This document shows positions 6,889 to 12,221 of a DNA stretch of 28,498 nt, one piece after another; within the stretch, counting starts at the first letter, position 1; each line of letters starts with the position of its first letter. Origin of the DNA: a virus; the IMG/VR virus record IMGVR_UViG_3300046721_000068, positions 1 to 28,498 of that record; one strand, 5' to 3'. A model generated the notes under the pieces. That model made no database searches and had not been told where the DNA came from. It was given only the letters and a program-made list of their open reading frames with translations. A program made the translations under genes and the position numbers.

Positions 6889-8008
6889 TAAGGCGCAATT
6901 CCCGCACGTCCACTTCATGGTCGACCGCTACGGGAAGCGGCGCTGCTATTACCGCCGGGACGGCCGGACGGTCGCGATAACCGCGGACCCGATCCGGCAA
7001 GCCGGCTTGTTCCGGAAGCAATACGAAGCCGCTCGCGACGGGACGGCGATGCCGGACGAGGACGAAGGGCCGGCGCCGTCCGGATATAAGATCGGGACGT
7101 GGAACCGCGCGATCGACGATTATCTCGATACCGCGAAGTATGCCGAAAAGGCCGACAATACTAAGAAAGCGTACCGCGAATTTATCGGCCTGCTCCGCGC
7201 GACTTGCGGCGACGAGATGATGCGGAAGACGCCGGCCTGGGCGATCTTTAAGCTCCACGACAACGTCGTTAAGTCCGGCCGCAAGGCTCAGGCGAATACC
7301 TTCCTGTCCGTCCTCGCCGCGGTCGTCAAAATCGGCCGGCTCCGGGGTTGGGTTAAGGACGATCTGCTCGGCGGTCTCGACCATCAAGAGATCGAGAGCA
7401 ATTCGCACCGGCCTTATAGCGACGACGAGGTCGCGATGTGGCGCGCGGCTTATCCGGTCGGGACGATGGCGCGCGCCGCGTTCGAGTTCGCCTATCAATT
7501 CGCCTTGTCGCGCGCGGAGCTTATCGTCCTCTCGCCGGCCCATATCACGGACGGCGTCTTGTGGATTACGAGGATGAAGACCGGGACGCCGCAAACGGCG
7601 AACGTCTTCGCCGATCCGGTTATGGCCGACGTTCTCGCCGCGTTCGCGGACGACGGCGCCGTCGTCGACTTGCAAGGCCGCTCGCCGCTCCCGTTCCTCC
7701 GCAATCAATACGGGAAGCCGTTTCAGTCCTCGACCTTCGGCAAGCAATGGCGCCGCTGGGCGATCGACGCCGGTCTCCCGGCCGACTTTACGATCCACGC
7801 CGCGCGCTCGACGTTCGTAACCGACGCGATGGATACCGGCGTCGCGAACCAAGACGCGATGAAAGTGACCGGACATCTCGACGAGCGCGTCTTCACGCGG
7901 GTCTACGGGAAGAAGCATAACAAGACGCGCGCCGCGGTCCGCGCGCAAGCTGGCGTCCTCGCTGAGCGGCGCAAGCGCTCCGCGGTCGCGCTCCGGGAGG
8001 TCGCGTGA
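6857..8008 (+). CDS. int: Tyrosine-type site-specific integrase
   Basis: The ATG at 6857 follows GGAGAGG. The 383-aa protein starts with a basic arm-binding region (YGKRRCYYRRDG), continues with a SAM-like core-binding domain (about 75-175) and a catalytic domain (about 185-360). All catalytic residues are visible: R219 in ALSRAEL, K241 in RMKTG, H314 and R317 in HAAR, H340 in VTGHLD, and the nucleophile Y350 in TRVYGK. It would insert the phage DNA into the host chromosome and, with a directionality factor, excise it. It sits in the middle of the early + strand genes rather than next to a repressor, and no attP or tRNA fragment could be identified by eye. Confidence 0.93.
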   Translation: MPYRIKRSAADKAQFPHVHFMVDRYGKRRCYYRRDGRTVAITADPIRQAGLFRKQYEAARDGTAMPDEDEGPAPSGYKIGTWNRAIDDYLDTAKYAEKADNTKKAYREFIGLLRATCGDEMMRKTPAWAIFKLHDNVVKSGRKAQANTFLSVLAAVVKIGRLRGWVKDDLLGGLDHQEIESNSHRPYSDDEVAMWRAAYPVGTMARAAFEFAYQFALSRAELIVLSPAHITDGVLWITRMKTGTPQTANVFADPVMADVLAAFADDGAVVDLQGRSPLPFLRNQYGKPFQSSTFGKQWRRWAIDAGLPADFTIHAARSTFVTDAMDTGVANQDAMKVTGHLDERVFTRVYGKKHNKTRAAVRAQAGVLAERRKRSAVALREVA

Positions 8009-8208
8009 TGGCCGGCGCCTATCGCGCGCCGCTCGATCCGGACTGTCCCGCGGTCGCGGATTTTATGCGGAGCCTATTCGACGATCCTATGACCGCTGCG
8101 ATGGGGGCGCCCACGGACGATATTTGTTCGTCGTTCGAGCGCCGGCACCGCAAAGTCTGCGCGCGGTGCCAAGAGTACGGCGCCGCAAATATCGAACTGG
8201 AAGGATAA
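8008..8208 (+). CDS. Small CxxC protein (66 aa)
   Basis: The ATG at 8008 shares a base with the integrase stop, with GGGAGG at 7994-7999 as Shine-Dalgarno (8-nt spacer); a GTG at 8005 is an alternative start. The N-terminal half reads as a flexible acidic region; the C-terminal motif HRKVCARCQEYGAANIE carries one CxxC. I recall this ending in small rhizobial phage proteins of unknown function. One CxxC alone could bind zinc only as a dimer. Confidence 0.7.
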   Translation: MAGAYRAPLDPDCPAVADFMRSLFDDPMTAAMGAPTDDICSSFERRHRKVCARCQEYGAANIELEG

Positions 8209-8212
8209 GAAC

Positions 8213-8401
8213 GTGAAGCCTGGACAACTACGCCGCATCGAGCGGCGCGTAACCTCGCGGCAGATCGGCGGAGACGACGGCTATAGCTGGTGCGTCCTCG
8301 TCGACGGTCGCGTGAAGTGGAACGGGATGGACCGTGGCGAGGCGCAATGGCGCGCTACTCGCGAGCGGGCCGATTTAGTATCGAAGGAGCTCTCGCGATG
8401 A
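8213..8401 (+). CDS. Small hypothetical protein (62 aa)
   Basis: GTG at 8213 lies 7 nt after AAGGA (8201-8205), a good ribosome site that decides this start. The product is short and basic at the N-terminus (LRRIERRVTSRQIGG) and then YSWCVLVDGRVKWNGMDRGE, the strand-turn-strand of a small beta-hairpin protein. Its stop overlaps the next start. No family recognised. Confidence 0.65.
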   Translation: MKPGQLRRIERRVTSRQIGGDDGYSWCVLVDGRVKWNGMDRGEAQWRATRERADLVSKELSR

Positions 8402-8556
8402 TGATGGATAAAGACGAGTGGTTCGAGCAATTCGCCGGCTGTATGGCCGATATGGGTTGCGGCGCCTACGACGAGGGCCGCGTCCTCGCGATGTACGCGA
8501 AGGGCTATTCGCCGGCTGACGCGGCCGGCGAGGAAGCCTGCGAGGACGACCAATGA
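8398..8556 (+). CDS. Small acidic protein (52 aa)
   Basis: The start is ATGATGATG at 8398, overlapping the upstream stop, with AAGGAG at 8382-8387. It is strongly acidic (MMMDKDEWFEQFAGCMADMG, ending in ACEDDQ) and contains GRVLAMYAKGYSPADAA, a short helix-loop-helix. Small acidic early phage proteins are sometimes inhibitors or DNA mimics, but that is only a thought from composition. Overlaps the next gene. Confidence 0.6.
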   Translation: MMMDKDEWFEQFAGCMADMGCGAYDEGRVLAMYAKGYSPADAAGEEACEDDQ

Positions 8557-9047
8557 CCCCGTGCTTCTTCGTCTTCGACGACTCGCCGCCGTTCGCCGGC
8601 TTCGCGTACGGCTCGCGGTGGAACGGCTTCGATAACGTCGCGGTAACTCCCGCGGTCCTCCGGGATATCGTCGCGTGGTTCGAGGCCGGATATCCGGACG
8701 ACGGCAACGACGATCTGCTCGCGATCGAGCCGGACGAGGCCGGCTTGATCTCGCTCGCCTTCGGCTATGCGACGCAGATCGTCGAGGCGCCGGCTTGCGA
8801 GCTATGCGACGGCGCGATAATCGGCTACGGCCACAACGCCTACCCGATCGCGCGCGGCCGGTGCTGCGACGCTTGTAATCCGCAAGTCGTCGCGCGCCGG
8901 ATCGAGCTTTGCCGGGAGGCGCCGGAGACATTCGAGGCTGATGGAGAGCGCGATGCGGCGAAGGGCTTCGACGCCTGCGAGCGCCACGAGTTTTCAAGCG
9001 AGGAAAACTTCGCCGCTTATATGCGCGGCTATGGGGCCAAGCCGTGA
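8553..9047 (+). CDS. Phage zinc-ribbon protein (164 aa)
   Basis: The ATG at 8553 overlaps the previous stop. In the centre is a zinc-binding region: CELC (C82, C85), then IGYGHNAYPIARGRCCDACN (C104, C105, C108), then VVARRIEL. This motif (GyGHNAyPi...G.CCD.CN..VV..R) recurs in small proteins of many phages and mobile elements, with unknown function. The region before it is an N-terminal segment with TPAVLRDIVAWFEAGYPDDG; after it comes an acidic tail. Zinc binding is well supported by the Cys pairs; a nucleic-acid role is an inference. Confidence 0.8.
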   Translation: MTPCFFVFDDSPPFAGFAYGSRWNGFDNVAVTPAVLRDIVAWFEAGYPDDGNDDLLAIEPDEAGLISLAFGYATQIVEAPACELCDGAIIGYGHNAYPIARGRCCDACNPQVVARRIELCREAPETFEADGERDAAKGFDACERHEFSSEENFAAYMRGYGAKP

Positions 9048-9352
9048 TGGAGTTGATCTCCCTAAACCAAGCTGCGGCGCGCGGGATCGCGCGCGTCCGT
9101 AAGCCGGAATGGGCGACGCCGGAAGACCACTTCAAGGTCGATATCGTCGATGGTCGACCGGGACCGTGGCTCCATCTGTTCGCGCCGTTCAATCTCGAAT
9201 GCAACGGACGCGATCCGGTCGACGTCCTCTGGCCCATTCAATTCGGCGCCGCCGCTGCCGACGCTCCGGAGTTCGTCGCTTATACCGGACCGCTCCCGGA
9301 GAGCGACGCCTACAAGGCGGCGGTCGCGCGCTACCGGGAGGCGCCGCGATGA
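9047..9352 (+). CDS. Hypothetical protein (101 aa)
   Basis: The start is the ATG at 9047 sharing its A with the preceding TGA; GTG at 9044 is one codon upstream in frame. The protein begins MELISLNQAAARGIARVRKP and contains FKVDIVDGRPGPWLHLFAPF and DPVDVLWPIQF, a beta-rich pattern. Its stop overlaps the next start. I do not recognise it. Confidence 0.65.
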   Translation: MELISLNQAAARGIARVRKPEWATPEDHFKVDIVDGRPGPWLHLFAPFNLECNGRDPVDVLWPIQFGAAAADAPEFVAYTGPLPESDAYKAAVARYREAPR

Positions 9353-9705
9353 GCTATTTCGTCCGGATTCAATTCAAGCGGCTAGACGCGATCCGGGAGG
9401 GGATGCTCCCGACTATTGAGATCGGCGTCCTCCGGCCGGTTGCGGAGCCGCCGGACGAGGCCGGCTTCGGTCCCTGCGTCCTGTTGCTCGCCGCGCCGGA
9501 TAATCCCCGCGAGCGGCCGGATACCGACTTCGGCCGTTGGGATGGAACCGCATGGTGGTCGACGACCGGCGAGCGCGTCGATCCGGTCGTCGGCTATCTC
9601 CGCTTACCAAACAAGGCGGAGATGGACGTCATCAACGCGGAGGCCGGCGTCGACGAGCGCGAAGGTCGATGGACGCTGACGATTAGCGTCGAGGCGGTCC
9701 ACTGA
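9349..9705 (+). CDS. Hypothetical protein (118 aa)
   Basis: The ATG at 9349 overlaps the previous stop; the upstream in-frame part is an Arg-rich shadow. The protein has MSYFVRIQFKRLDAIREGML, then ERPDTDFGRWDGTAWWSTTG and VVGYLRLP, which resembles the short 'W-D-G-x-x-W...VxGWxxLP' element found in many phage small proteins. The C-terminus is REGRWTLTISVEAVH. Function unknown. Confidence 0.68.
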   Translation: MSYFVRIQFKRLDAIREGMLPTIEIGVLRPVAEPPDEAGFGPCVLLLAAPDNPRERPDTDFGRWDGTAWWSTTGERVDPVVGYLRLPNKAEMDVINAEAGVDEREGRWTLTISVEAVH

Positions 9706-9893
9706 TGAGCGACGAATTTGAATTGTCGATGTCCTCGACGATCGGGGTCGAGCCGCCTGATAAGGCGAGGCTTCGGGTCAACATGGACATGGAGCTGGAT
9801 TGGAAAGTCGCGGCGGAGGTTTTCCGGATAATCCGGCGAGCCGTTTGCAAACCGGCCGCGGAAAGTTTGCAAACTGGCGCCCCAAATGATTGA
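9705..9893 (+). CDS. Small hypothetical protein (62 aa)
   Basis: The ATG shares its A with the upstream stop (TGATG). The protein starts MSDEFELSMSSTIGVEPPDK and includes DWKVAAEVFRIIRRAVCKPA, a likely amphipathic helix. Two GTTTGCAAAC palindromes lie in the last 50 bp of the gene, so its 3' end may be doubling as a control region. Confidence 0.6.
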   Translation: MSDEFELSMSSTIGVEPPDKARLRVNMDMELDWKVAAEVFRIIRRAVCKPAAESLQTGAPND

Positions 9894-9987
9894 TTTTATT
9901 GACGGCGGCTTCCGCTTTACCGATAACGCGGGATTAGCGGGAAACATCCGTGAAACCCTTATAGCGCGCCAGCGAGCTTGCAAACTA
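9843..9987. repeat. Cluster of three TTGCAAAC sites, two of them palindromic
   Basis: GTTTGCAAAC at 9843-9852 and AGTTTGCAAACT at 9864-9875 are perfect palindromes on the same core; CTTGCAAACT at 9977-9987 is a third copy. The second and third are followed by CCCAAA after 4-5 bases, as is the copy at 6630 with a shorter gap. They flank a possible promoter (9899-9927). Repeated palindromes around a promoter are typical of repressor operators, but no repressor gene is visible in the window, so the protein that would bind is unknown. Confidence 0.45.
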
Positions 9988-10044
9988 TCGGCCCAAACGC
10001 CCATAGCGTTGTCAAGCGCTTACAAGATAGCTGGTAAACCGTAA
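9886..10044 (+). CDS. Possible small protein (52 aa)
   Basis: A clean frame starts with ATG at 9886, overlapping the end of the previous gene by 8 bp, and its TAA (10042-10044) is directly followed by the next ATG at 10045, so it fills the apparent 151-bp gap exactly. The product begins MIDFIDGGFRFTDNAGLAGN and ends SAYKIAGKP. Against it: no Shine-Dalgarno, AT-richer codons than its neighbours, and overlap with the possible promoter and TTGCAAAC sites. It may be a chance frame across a regulatory spacer. Confidence 0.4.
   Translation: MIDFIDGGFRFTDNAGLAGNIRETLIARQRACKLSAQTPIALSSAYKIAGKP
9899..9927 (+). promoter_or_regulatory. Possible sigma70-like promoter
   Basis: TTGACG (9899-9904) and GATAAC (9922-9927) are 17 bp apart, which is ideal spacing, with 5/6 and 4/6 matches to TTGACA and TATAAT. 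It lies in the AT-richest stretch of this arm and is bracketed by TTGCAAAC palindromes. It would drive the genes from 10045 on. It lies inside the possible small frame at 9886, so both may not be real. Confidence 0.4.
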
Positions 10045-10263
10045 ATGGCGATGAAAGACCCCGTCCGTAGGTGGAAGACGAGGCCGCCGGGCCTCGAGGC
10101 CGACTTGATCGAGCGCCGGCCGCTTGATCCGATCGACCTCGATATGGCGACGATGCTCGAAATCTCTGACGCTCTCCGAGAGCGAGGCGCGACGTTTATC
10201 AGTGTTGTCGTTTACCGAGGGCGAGCTCCTGGGCGAAGGCTGGTTTATTTGTCCCGTCGATGA
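10045..10263 (+). CDS. Small hypothetical protein (72 aa)
   Basis: The ATG at 10045 directly follows TAA of the possible frame upstream; there is no clear Shine-Dalgarno. The product begins MAMKDPVRRWKTRPPGLEAD and contains LDMATMLEISDALRERGATF then ISVVVYRGRAPGRRLVYLSR, a helix followed by two strands. Its stop overlaps the next start at 10260. Function unknown. Confidence 0.6.
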   Translation: MAMKDPVRRWKTRPPGLEADLIERRPLDPIDLDMATMLEISDALRERGATFISVVVYRGRAPGRRLVYLSRR

Positions 10264-10574
10264 AGACCAGATTGATGTCTAGCTTCCCGCCCTGGCTCGA
10301 TCCGCGGACGCTGCAATGGGCCGCGGACTATTGCGAGCTTATGGGCATCCGCCTCGCCGACGTCGAGAATGCGCCGGGCTCCGTTGGCGCCGACGTTTGC
10401 GCTCGCGGCCTGCGGGACGCGCAAGAGCAGGCTGAAGCGCGTCCGCAGCCGCTACGGCCCGCGCCGCTCCTTAGCCTGCTAGACGGCGCCGGGACCGGCT
10501 CCGGAAAGGGTCAGGTCATTTTCGGCGAAAAATGTAAACCGTCCGAATCGGAGGCGCCGCTCCGCGATGGCTGA
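10260..10574 (+). CDS. Hypothetical protein (104 aa)
   Basis: The ATG at 10260 overlaps the previous stop (ATGA). The N-terminal half has a helical region (PPWLDPRTLQWAADYCELMG, then IRLADVENAPG); the C-terminal half is Pro/Ala/Gly-rich and probably unstructured. No family is recognised. Its 3' end overlaps the next small basic gene by 8 bp. Confidence 0.6.
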   Translation: MKTRLMSSFPPWLDPRTLQWAADYCELMGIRLADVENAPGSVGADVCARGLRDAQEQAEARPQPLRPAPLLSLLDGAGTGSGKGQVIFGEKCKPSESEAPLRDG

Positions 10575-10731
10575 CCGCGACGAAAGACGGCAGAAGGATC
10601 GACGGCGGCGGGCCGAAACGCGCGCGCTGTATATAGCCGTCTACGGCTCGACGCGACTGCTGCGAGGCGCGGAACGCCGGCAGTATAACAATCGACGGCG
10701 CAGGCAGCGCAGGCAGCGGCAAGATGTTTGA
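10567..10731 (+). CDS. Small, very basic protein (54 aa)
   Basis: The frame from ATG at 10567 to TGA at 10729-10731 encodes MADRDERRQKDRRRRAETRA, a short hydrophobic piece (LYIAVYGSTRLLRG), and an Arg/Gln tail. The 3' part contains a tandem CAGGCAGCG repeat. It lies in operon order, overlapping the upstream gene, but its very high Arg content could also mean a non-coding frame. If real it would bind nucleic acid through charge. Its stop codon forms part of the extended -10 element at 10729. Confidence 0.4.
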   Translation: MADRDERRQKDRRRRAETRALYIAVYGSTRLLRGAERRQYNNRRRRQRRQRQDV

Positions 10732-10737
10732 TATAAG
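10729..10737 (+). promoter_or_regulatory. Extended -10 promoter element
   Basis: TGATATAAG is an extended -10 (TGn followed by TATAAG, 5/6 to consensus). No good -35 lies upstream, as is usual for extended -10 promoters. Transcription would start around 10743-10745, which is exactly where the long inverted repeat of the structured leader begins. That coincidence supports both features. Confidence 0.45.
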
Positions 10738-10743
10738 ATGCCG

Positions 10744-10830
10744 GTCCCTTCGCCTGACCGTTGATGACCGAGGCCCGGACCTACCTCCTTGGTCGGGAGT
10801 ACCCAAGGGCCGCACAGCAGGCGAAGGGGC
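10744..10830 (+). promoter_or_regulatory. Structured leader RNA with a 13-bp helix hiding the Shine-Dalgarno of the next gene
   Basis: GTCCCTTCGCCTG (10744-10756) pairs with CAGGCGAAGGGGC (10818-10830) over 13 pairs with one G-U. The 3' strand contains GAAGGGG, the only Shine-Dalgarno for ATG 10837. The 61-nt interior folds further: GACCGAGG can pair with CCTTGGTC, and GGG-AGTA-CCC is a small hairpin. A competing GGCCC/GGGCC pairing also exists. Alternative folds around a sequestered ribosome site are what riboswitches, RNA thermometers and autoregulated leaders look like. I do not recognise a known class. It is not a tRNA, as no T-loop or acceptor end is seen. Confidence 0.5.
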
Positions 10831-10836
10831 GCCTTG

Positions 10837-11016
10837 ATGGCTGACCTATTCCCGCCGACGATCGTGGAGCTCGTCGCCTGCGCGGAGCGCGAGGTCCGCT
10901 TCCGGGAGTTCGTCTATCCGCGGAGGATCGCGACGAAGCGGATGACGCCGGAGAAAGCGGAGCGCGAGATCGCCTTGATGCGCGCGATCGTCGAGGAGCT
11001 CCGTCGCCGCGCTTGA
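10837..11016 (+). CDS. Small hypothetical protein behind the structured leader (59 aa)
   Basis: The start is ATG at 10837, 7 nt after AAGGGG; the extension to 10789 would begin inside the leader and is rejected. The protein begins MADLFPPTIVELVACAEREV and continues as a charged helix (FVYPRRIATKRMTPEKAERE, then IALMRAIVEELRRR). Small phage proteins with this R-x(n)-YP-R-x(4-5)-G/K-x-M-x-x-x-x-A-E-x-E pattern are common and uncharacterised. Its expression is probably controlled by the hairpin that covers its ribosome site. Confidence 0.65.
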   Translation: MADLFPPTIVELVACAEREVRFREFVYPRRIATKRMTPEKAEREIALMRAIVEELRRRA

Positions 11017-11124
11017 TCGGGACGCGGGACCGAAATCAATTTTTTGGCAGGGATTATCAAGCGGCGATCCCGGAAGCCCGCTATGTGCGCACGATCGACT
11101 TTTTGATCGGTCGGAGAGCCTGGG

Positions 11125-11403
11125 ATGAAAAAGATATTGGTTTGCCTAGCGTTGGCCGCGGCCGGAGCCCTGATGATTTCCAATGCTCCGGATATAGGCC
11201 GCAAAGCGCCGGAGGAGTGTCGGCCCAAAGAGCAAGACGTCCGTAGCACGATGGCGATTTTGCGAAGTCAGGGTCATTCGGGACAAGAGCTAATCGACTT
11301 GACGGCGTCGATATCGAAAATCCCGTGCGACCTAGAGCGGCGAGCCAACGCGCACCAGCCGACGCCGCTGCCACCAGCGCTACAAACCTTGATTAAAAAA
11401 TAG
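11125..11403 (+). CDS. Small exported protein with signal peptide (92 aa)
   Basis: ATG at 11125 follows GGAGA. The N-terminus MKKILVCLALAAAGALMISN is a classic signal peptide (two Lys, hydrophobic core), with cleavage likely after about residue 21. The mature part has two Cys (in EECRPKE and IPCDLER) that could form a disulphide bond in the periplasm, and a helix with DVRSTMAILRSQGHSGQELI. A lipobox is not evident. The gene is AT-richer than its neighbours, lies last in the + arm and follows a 108-bp spacer (11017-11124) in which I see no convincing promoter. It may be a lysogenic conversion gene, an envelope exclusion factor or a lysis accessory; none can be shown. Confidence 0.7.
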   Translation: MKKILVCLALAAAGALMISNAPDIGRKAPEECRPKEQDVRSTMAILRSQGHSGQELIDLTASISKIPCDLERRANAHQPTPLPPALQTLIKK

Positions 11404-11404
11404 C

Positions 11405-11782
11405 TTAGTCGGCGCCTTCGATAACGCAGAAGGCGTCGCCGTCGTTGACCCGGCGCCCGTTGCCGCCGCGGAACCGGATCACGCGCTGCGCGACCGGATG
11501 CCGAACCCACTGATCCCAAACAAGTAGACCGTCCGCGGTCTCGGCGACGAAGATCGCGGCATGCGATCGACCGTCGGTGTGGTTGCCGTAGCGTCCGTCA
11601 GGATCGAACGTCGCGATCGCGGTCCCTGGCTCGATCGCGGCGCCGCGGACCGGCTCGCCCGGGTGCCAGCGCGAGGTATGCGGTAAGCCGGCGCACTCCT
11701 GCACGAAGCGGACGCACTGGCCGTTGGCGACGACCTGCCCGGCGTAGGCGTCGGCGTCGTCGGCGATCCACGACATTTTCAT
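11405..11782 (-). CDS. Endolysin: BPSL0067-type amidase/peptidase (125 aa)
   Basis: The start is ATG at 11782 with GGGAGA upstream; a longer frame to 11866 is the Arg-rich shadow of the overlapping small gene. The protein follows the BPSL0067 family pattern, a CHAP/NlpC-like cell-wall hydrolase fold: GQCVRFVQ with C23 as the likely nucleophile, PGTAIATFDPDGRYGNHTDG, then SHAAIF with H74 as the base, and LLVWDQW with D90 as the likely third residue, ending NDGDAFCVIE. It should cleave peptide bonds in peptidoglycan for lysis. No signal peptide is present, so it needs a holin. Its start overlaps (ATGA) the stop of a two-helix membrane gene, which suggests a holin-endolysin pair. Confidence 0.85.
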   Translation of the reverse strand: MKMSWIADDADAYAGQVVANGQCVRFVQECAGLPHTSRWHPGEPVRGAAIEPGTAIATFDPDGRYGNHTDGRSHAAIFVAETADGLLVWDQWVRHPVAQRVIRFRGGNGRRVNDGDAFCVIEGAD

Positions 11783-11940
11783 ATTCTCCCGAGCAGCAAC
11801 AGGATGAGGACGACGAGCAGGACGACGCCGAGCAGGCCGCTCGGAAAATAGCCGTACGTCTGCCAACCCGCATTGTACGGCGCCGGGAAGGCGCCTAGTA
11901 GGAGGACGATTAGAACGACGATCAATACGGTCCCGAGCAT
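11779..11940 (-). CDS. DUF3309-like two-helix membrane protein, holin candidate (53 aa)
   Basis: The sequence starts MLGTVLIVVLIVLLLGAFPA, then a short polar turn with PYNAGWQTYGYFPSG, then a second helix LLGVVLLVVLILLLLGRI. This two-helix hairpin with a Gly/Tyr/Trp loop matches DUF3309, a small family common in Rhizobiales. Size, two membrane helices and the four-base overlap with the endolysin start are what a class II holin would show. DUF3309 proteins are not known to me as holins, so the role is inferred from context. GGAGCAGGG lies before the start and the gene abuts the upstream stop. Confidence 0.8.
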   Translation of the reverse strand: MLGTVLIVVLIVLLLGAFPAPYNAGWQTYGYFPSGLLGVVLLVVLILLLLGRI

Positions 11941-12204
11941 TTACCCTGCTCCTATGCGTTCCCTGCGATCGAGCTTGGCTCGCAAGACGAGATAGTCGAC
12001 CCAGTACGTCGCCGCGCGCGGTTGCGGTATCCCTTCCGCGGTCCCGCGGATGAGGATGCGCGGATGCTGCCGCTTGATCCCGGCGACGACCTCGTCCCGC
12101 GGGAGATACGCCGGGAACTCGGTAAGCCGGCCTCCGACGACGCCGTCGTCGATCGCGGTCGCGTGCCAGCGCGTCCCGACGATCGACAGTTCAGTTAGCT
12201 CCAT
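11941..12204 (-). CDS. Hypothetical protein in the lysis block (87 aa)
   Basis: ATG at 12204 begins MELTELSIVGTRWHATAIDD; the extension to 12303 is an Arg-rich shadow and is dropped. It contains GRLTEFPAYLPRDEVVAGIK and RILIRGTAEGIPQPRAATYW, giving a beta-rich, soluble protein without signal peptide or membrane helix, so it is not an obvious spanin. The stop (11941-11943) is directly followed by the DUF3309 gene. Function unknown. Confidence 0.7.
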   Translation of the reverse strand: MELTELSIVGTRWHATAIDDGVVGGRLTEFPAYLPRDEVVAGIKRQHPRILIRGTAEGIPQPRAATYWVDYLVLRAKLDRRERIGAG

Positions 12205-12221
12205 CCGACCTTGTCTCCGAT

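Noticed and set aside
6779-7948. A 389-codon - strand frame opposite the integrase
   Set aside because: The integrase has all catalytic residues on the + strand; the antisense frame has shadow composition.
10744-10830. Possible tRNA gene or attachment site in the structured segment
   Set aside because: No TTCGA-type T-loop, anticodon arm or CCA-compatible acceptor end; the fold is a long outer helix instead.
11013-11246. TTG-started + strand frame of 77 codons
   Set aside because: Rare start, no ribosome site, and overlaps the signal-peptide gene at 11125, which has a clear ribosome site.
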